DNA from: JANMEB01 sp041740495
GTDB taxonomy: Bacteria; Planctomycetota; Planctomycetia; Pirellulales; Pirellulaceae
Assembly: GCA_041740495.1 (NCBI GenBank)
Contig: JBGSLW010000263.1
Location: 1-7,829, forward strand
Reading direction: 5' to 3'
DNA: 7,829 nucleotides
The translations under genes were made by a program, and so were the position numbers. The first letter of the stretch is position 1. Each line of letters begins with the position of its first letter. The notes below the pieces were generated by a model that was given only the letters and a program-made list of their open reading frames with translations, made no database searches and was not told where the DNA came from. Below, one piece after another: positions 6,105 through 7,829 of this stretch.

Positions 6105-7829
6105 ATGCACCGCATTCTTCTGCTCGGCTCGCTTTGGTTGATCTCGTCCCTGACCTGGGGGCAGAGCGGCTATGAAAAGGTCGCCAGCGTCGAAGGGGTC
6201 ACCGAATACCGCTGGCCCAACGGGGCGCGGGTGCTGCTGTTTCCTGAGGCCTCCAAGCCGACGATCACCGTCAACATGACGGTCCTCGTCGGTTCCCGGC
6301 ACGAAGGGTATGGTGAGGCCGGAATGGCCCACTTGCTGGAACATATGGTTTTCAAAGGGACCCCGACTTTCCCTGACGTCCCCACGGCGCTCCGCGACCA
6401 CGGGGCCAGCTTCAATGGCACGACCAATCAAGACCGAACCAACTACTTCGAGACCGTTCCGGCGACCGACGAAAATCTGGAGTTTGCGATCCACCTGGAA
6501 TGCGATCGACTGGTCAACAGCTTCATCCGCCGCGACGATCTGCTCTCCGAGTTTTCGGTCGTGCGCAACGAGTTCGAGCGAGGGGAAAATAGCCCACAAG
6601 GCGTCCTGTCCGACCGGGTGATGTCGGCTGCCTTTGAATGGCATAACTACGGCAAGACGACGATCGGCAACCGCAGCGATATCGAGCGAGTTCCGATCGA
6701 CAACTTGCAGGCTTTCTATCGCAAGTACTACCAACCCGACAACGTGGTGCTGATCGTCACCGGTCGGTTTCAACCCGCCAAGGCGTTGGAATTGGTCGAC
6801 CGCTATTTGGGGTCGATTCCCAAGCCGGAGCGGACGCTTCCGCGGACCTACACGATCGAACCCCCTCAGGATGGAGAGCGCTTGGTGGAGTTGCGGCGCG
6901 TCGGGCAAATCGGCTCCTTGGTGGCCGCCTACCACATGCCAGCAGCGGCGCATCCCGATTGGGCGCCGCTGTCCATCCTGGCCAGCGTCATCTCGGAAGA
7001 CAAAGTCGGCCTGTTGGAACGGGAGCTGATCGAACCCAAGATCGCGACCAGCGCTGCGGGACGAGCGGAAAATGCGCATGATCCTGGATTGTTCATGGTT
7101 TCGGTACAACCGGCGGAAGGGCAATTGGAAAATGCTCGCACGGCAATGGTGCGAACTCTCGACAATTTGGCGAACTTGGATGTGGATGCCGAAGCGGTCG
7201 CTCGCGCCAAAATGCGCGCGCAACGGGTCGCGGAATTGTTGATGGTCGACGCCGGTCGAATGGCCTCGGCGCTCAGTAGCGCTTCCTCGCTGGGAGATTG
7301 GCGTTTGCTGTTCATCCAGCGCGATCGCGTGCAGGAAGTGACGCCCGCGGATGTGCGGCGCGTGGCTCAAACGTACTTTCCGCCGCATAATCGAACACTG
7401 GGGGTGTTCATCCCGACCACCGCACCGCTGCGGGCGGAGATCCCATCGGTCGAGTCGATCGCGGAATTGGTCAACGCCTACGAAGGCGGGGCGGCCATGG
7501 AGTCAGGCGAAGCTTTCGATCCATCGCCCGAAAATCTCGACGCCCGGCTCAGGCAATTTCAAATCCACGGATTGAATGTCGGCTTGCTTCCCAAGAAGAA
7601 TCGGGGCGAGACCGTCACGGCCACGCTGACCTTGCGCTACGGCAATCCCGACTCGCTCCGCGACAAATCGACCGCGGCGGGGATGCTCCCCAGCCTCCTG
7701 ATGGCGGGGACCCGGACACTGGATCGCCAGGCGCTCCAGGCCAAAATGACCGAATTGGGCGTGCGAATCTCGGCCGGCGGCGGAGGAGGACGCGGCCGGA
7801 GAGGCGGTGGCGGCGGAGGCCGCGGCGCC
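6105..7829 (+). CDS. Exported M16 family zinc metallopeptidase (3' end outside window)
   Basis: The frame is open from ATG 6105 to the window edge, 575 residues with no stop. Residues 1-19 form a Sec signal peptide (MHRILLLGSLWLISSLTWG), so the enzyme acts in the periplasm or outside. Residues about 30-240 are the catalytic M16 half: the inverted zinc motif HLLEH (76-80) supplies His76, Glu79 and His80, and Glu156 in V-V-R-N-E-F, 76 residues after His80, is the expected third zinc ligand. An M16_C-like region with Y-Y-Q-P-D-N and I-V-T-G follows to about 440. From about residue 510 a second M16 repeat starts; where the zinc motif would be it reads A-A-G-M-L-P-S-L-L-M-A-G-T, so it is the inactive half, as in pitrilysin-like peptidases. 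Such enzymes degrade peptides inside a clamshell. Residues 558-575 are almost all Gly and Arg, an odd insert cut by the window end. A strong AGGAGG (6094-6099) and its own promoter make it independent of the glycan genes. Confidence 0.93.
   Translation, partial: MHRILLLGSLWLISSLTWGQSGYEKVASVEGVTEYRWPNGARVLLFPEASKPTITVNMTVLVGSRHEGYGEAGMAHLLEHMVFKGTPTFPDVPTALRDHGASFNGTTNQDRTNYFETVPATDENLEFAIHLECDRLVNSFIRRDDLLSEFSVVRNEFERGENSPQGVLSDRVMSAAFEWHNYGKTTIGNRSDIERVPIDNLQAFYRKYYQPDNVVLIVTGRFQPAKALELVDRYLGSIPKPERTLPRTYTIEPPQDGERLVELRRVGQIGSLVAAYHMPAAAHPDWAPLSILASVISEDKVGLLERELIEPKIATSAAGRAENAHDPGLFMVSVQPAEGQLENARTAMVRTLDNLANLDVDAEAVARAKMRAQRVAELLMVDAGRMASALSSASSLGDWRLLFIQRDRVQEVTPADVRRVAQTYFPPHNRTLGVFIPTTAPLRAEIPSVESIAELVNAYEGGAAMESGEAFDPSPENLDARLRQFQIHGLNVGLLPKKNRGETVTATLTLRYGNPDSLRDKSTAAGMLPSLLMAGTRTLDRQALQAKMTELGVRISAGGGGGRGRRGGGGGGRGA
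7776..7829 (+). other. Gly/Arg-rich low-complexity insert in the second M16 repeat
   Basis: Codons 558-575 of the peptidase encode only Gly and Arg plus a final Ala: GGGGGRGRRGGGGGGRGA, continuing past the window. It follows L-G-V-R-I-S-A, the point where an M16 fold normally proceeds into its next strand. The DNA is a run of GGC, GGA, GGT and CGC codons that is prone to slippage. It should form a flexible, positively charged surface loop. No function can be assigned. Confidence 0.7.

Noticed and set aside
6051..7388. 445-codon minus-strand open frame over the M16 peptidase gene
   Set aside because: The + strand frame has a promoter, ribosome binding site, signal peptide and zinc motif; the antisense frame shows no family features and is a codon-bias shadow.
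1..7829. CRISPR array, tRNA/rRNA genes, insertion sequence
   Set aside because: No regularly spaced repeats, no cloverleaf or rRNA-like segments, and no transposase frame or paired terminal inverted repeats were seen.

Overview
The window is GC-rich bacterial DNA that reads best as a planctomycete chromosome, probably of the Pirellulales type. The reasons are the short secreted Cys/Gly-rich protein ending in a 'YPYYTTRGPRDFL' block, glycan enzymes carrying a beta-rich 'GWYP..RW.GP' accessory module, a two-domain M16 peptidase with a Gly/Arg-rich insert, and a TTGAGG-N17-TACAAT promoter. No database search was run, so the taxonomic call rests on remembered family features. All supported genes lie on the + strand.

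Layout: (1) positions 1-358 hold the 3' end of a Cys/Gly-rich small protein, closed by a strong intrinsic terminator at 405-434. (2) Positions 632-5882 hold three glycan-related genes in a row: an NAD-dependent nucleotide-sugar epimerase resembling CDP-paratose 2-epimerase; an 848-residue fusion of a beta-rich module, a GT-B-like glycosyltransferase and an FkbM-type methyltransferase; and a 473-residue PAPS-dependent sulfotransferase with its own C-terminal beta-rich module. The gaps are 48 and 151 nt with no clear terminator, so they are probably one transcription unit. (3) After a weak terminator-like stem-loop at 5883-5909, a good sigma70-type promoter at 6029-6057 and a strong Shine-Dalgarno start an exported M16 zinc peptidase gene that runs off the right edge.

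Working together, the three middle genes would make an activated sugar, transfer and methylate it, and sulfate a glycan acceptor. That suits a sulfated surface or secreted polysaccharide, or a glycosylated product. The most interesting points are the related beta-rich module on two different enzyme types in neighbouring genes, a perfect Shine-Dalgarno of the sulfotransferase gene separated from its AUG by a hairpin that would restore normal spacing, a Tyr-to-Phe change at the usual SDR catalytic position in the epimerase, and the unusual domain fusion of the large protein.
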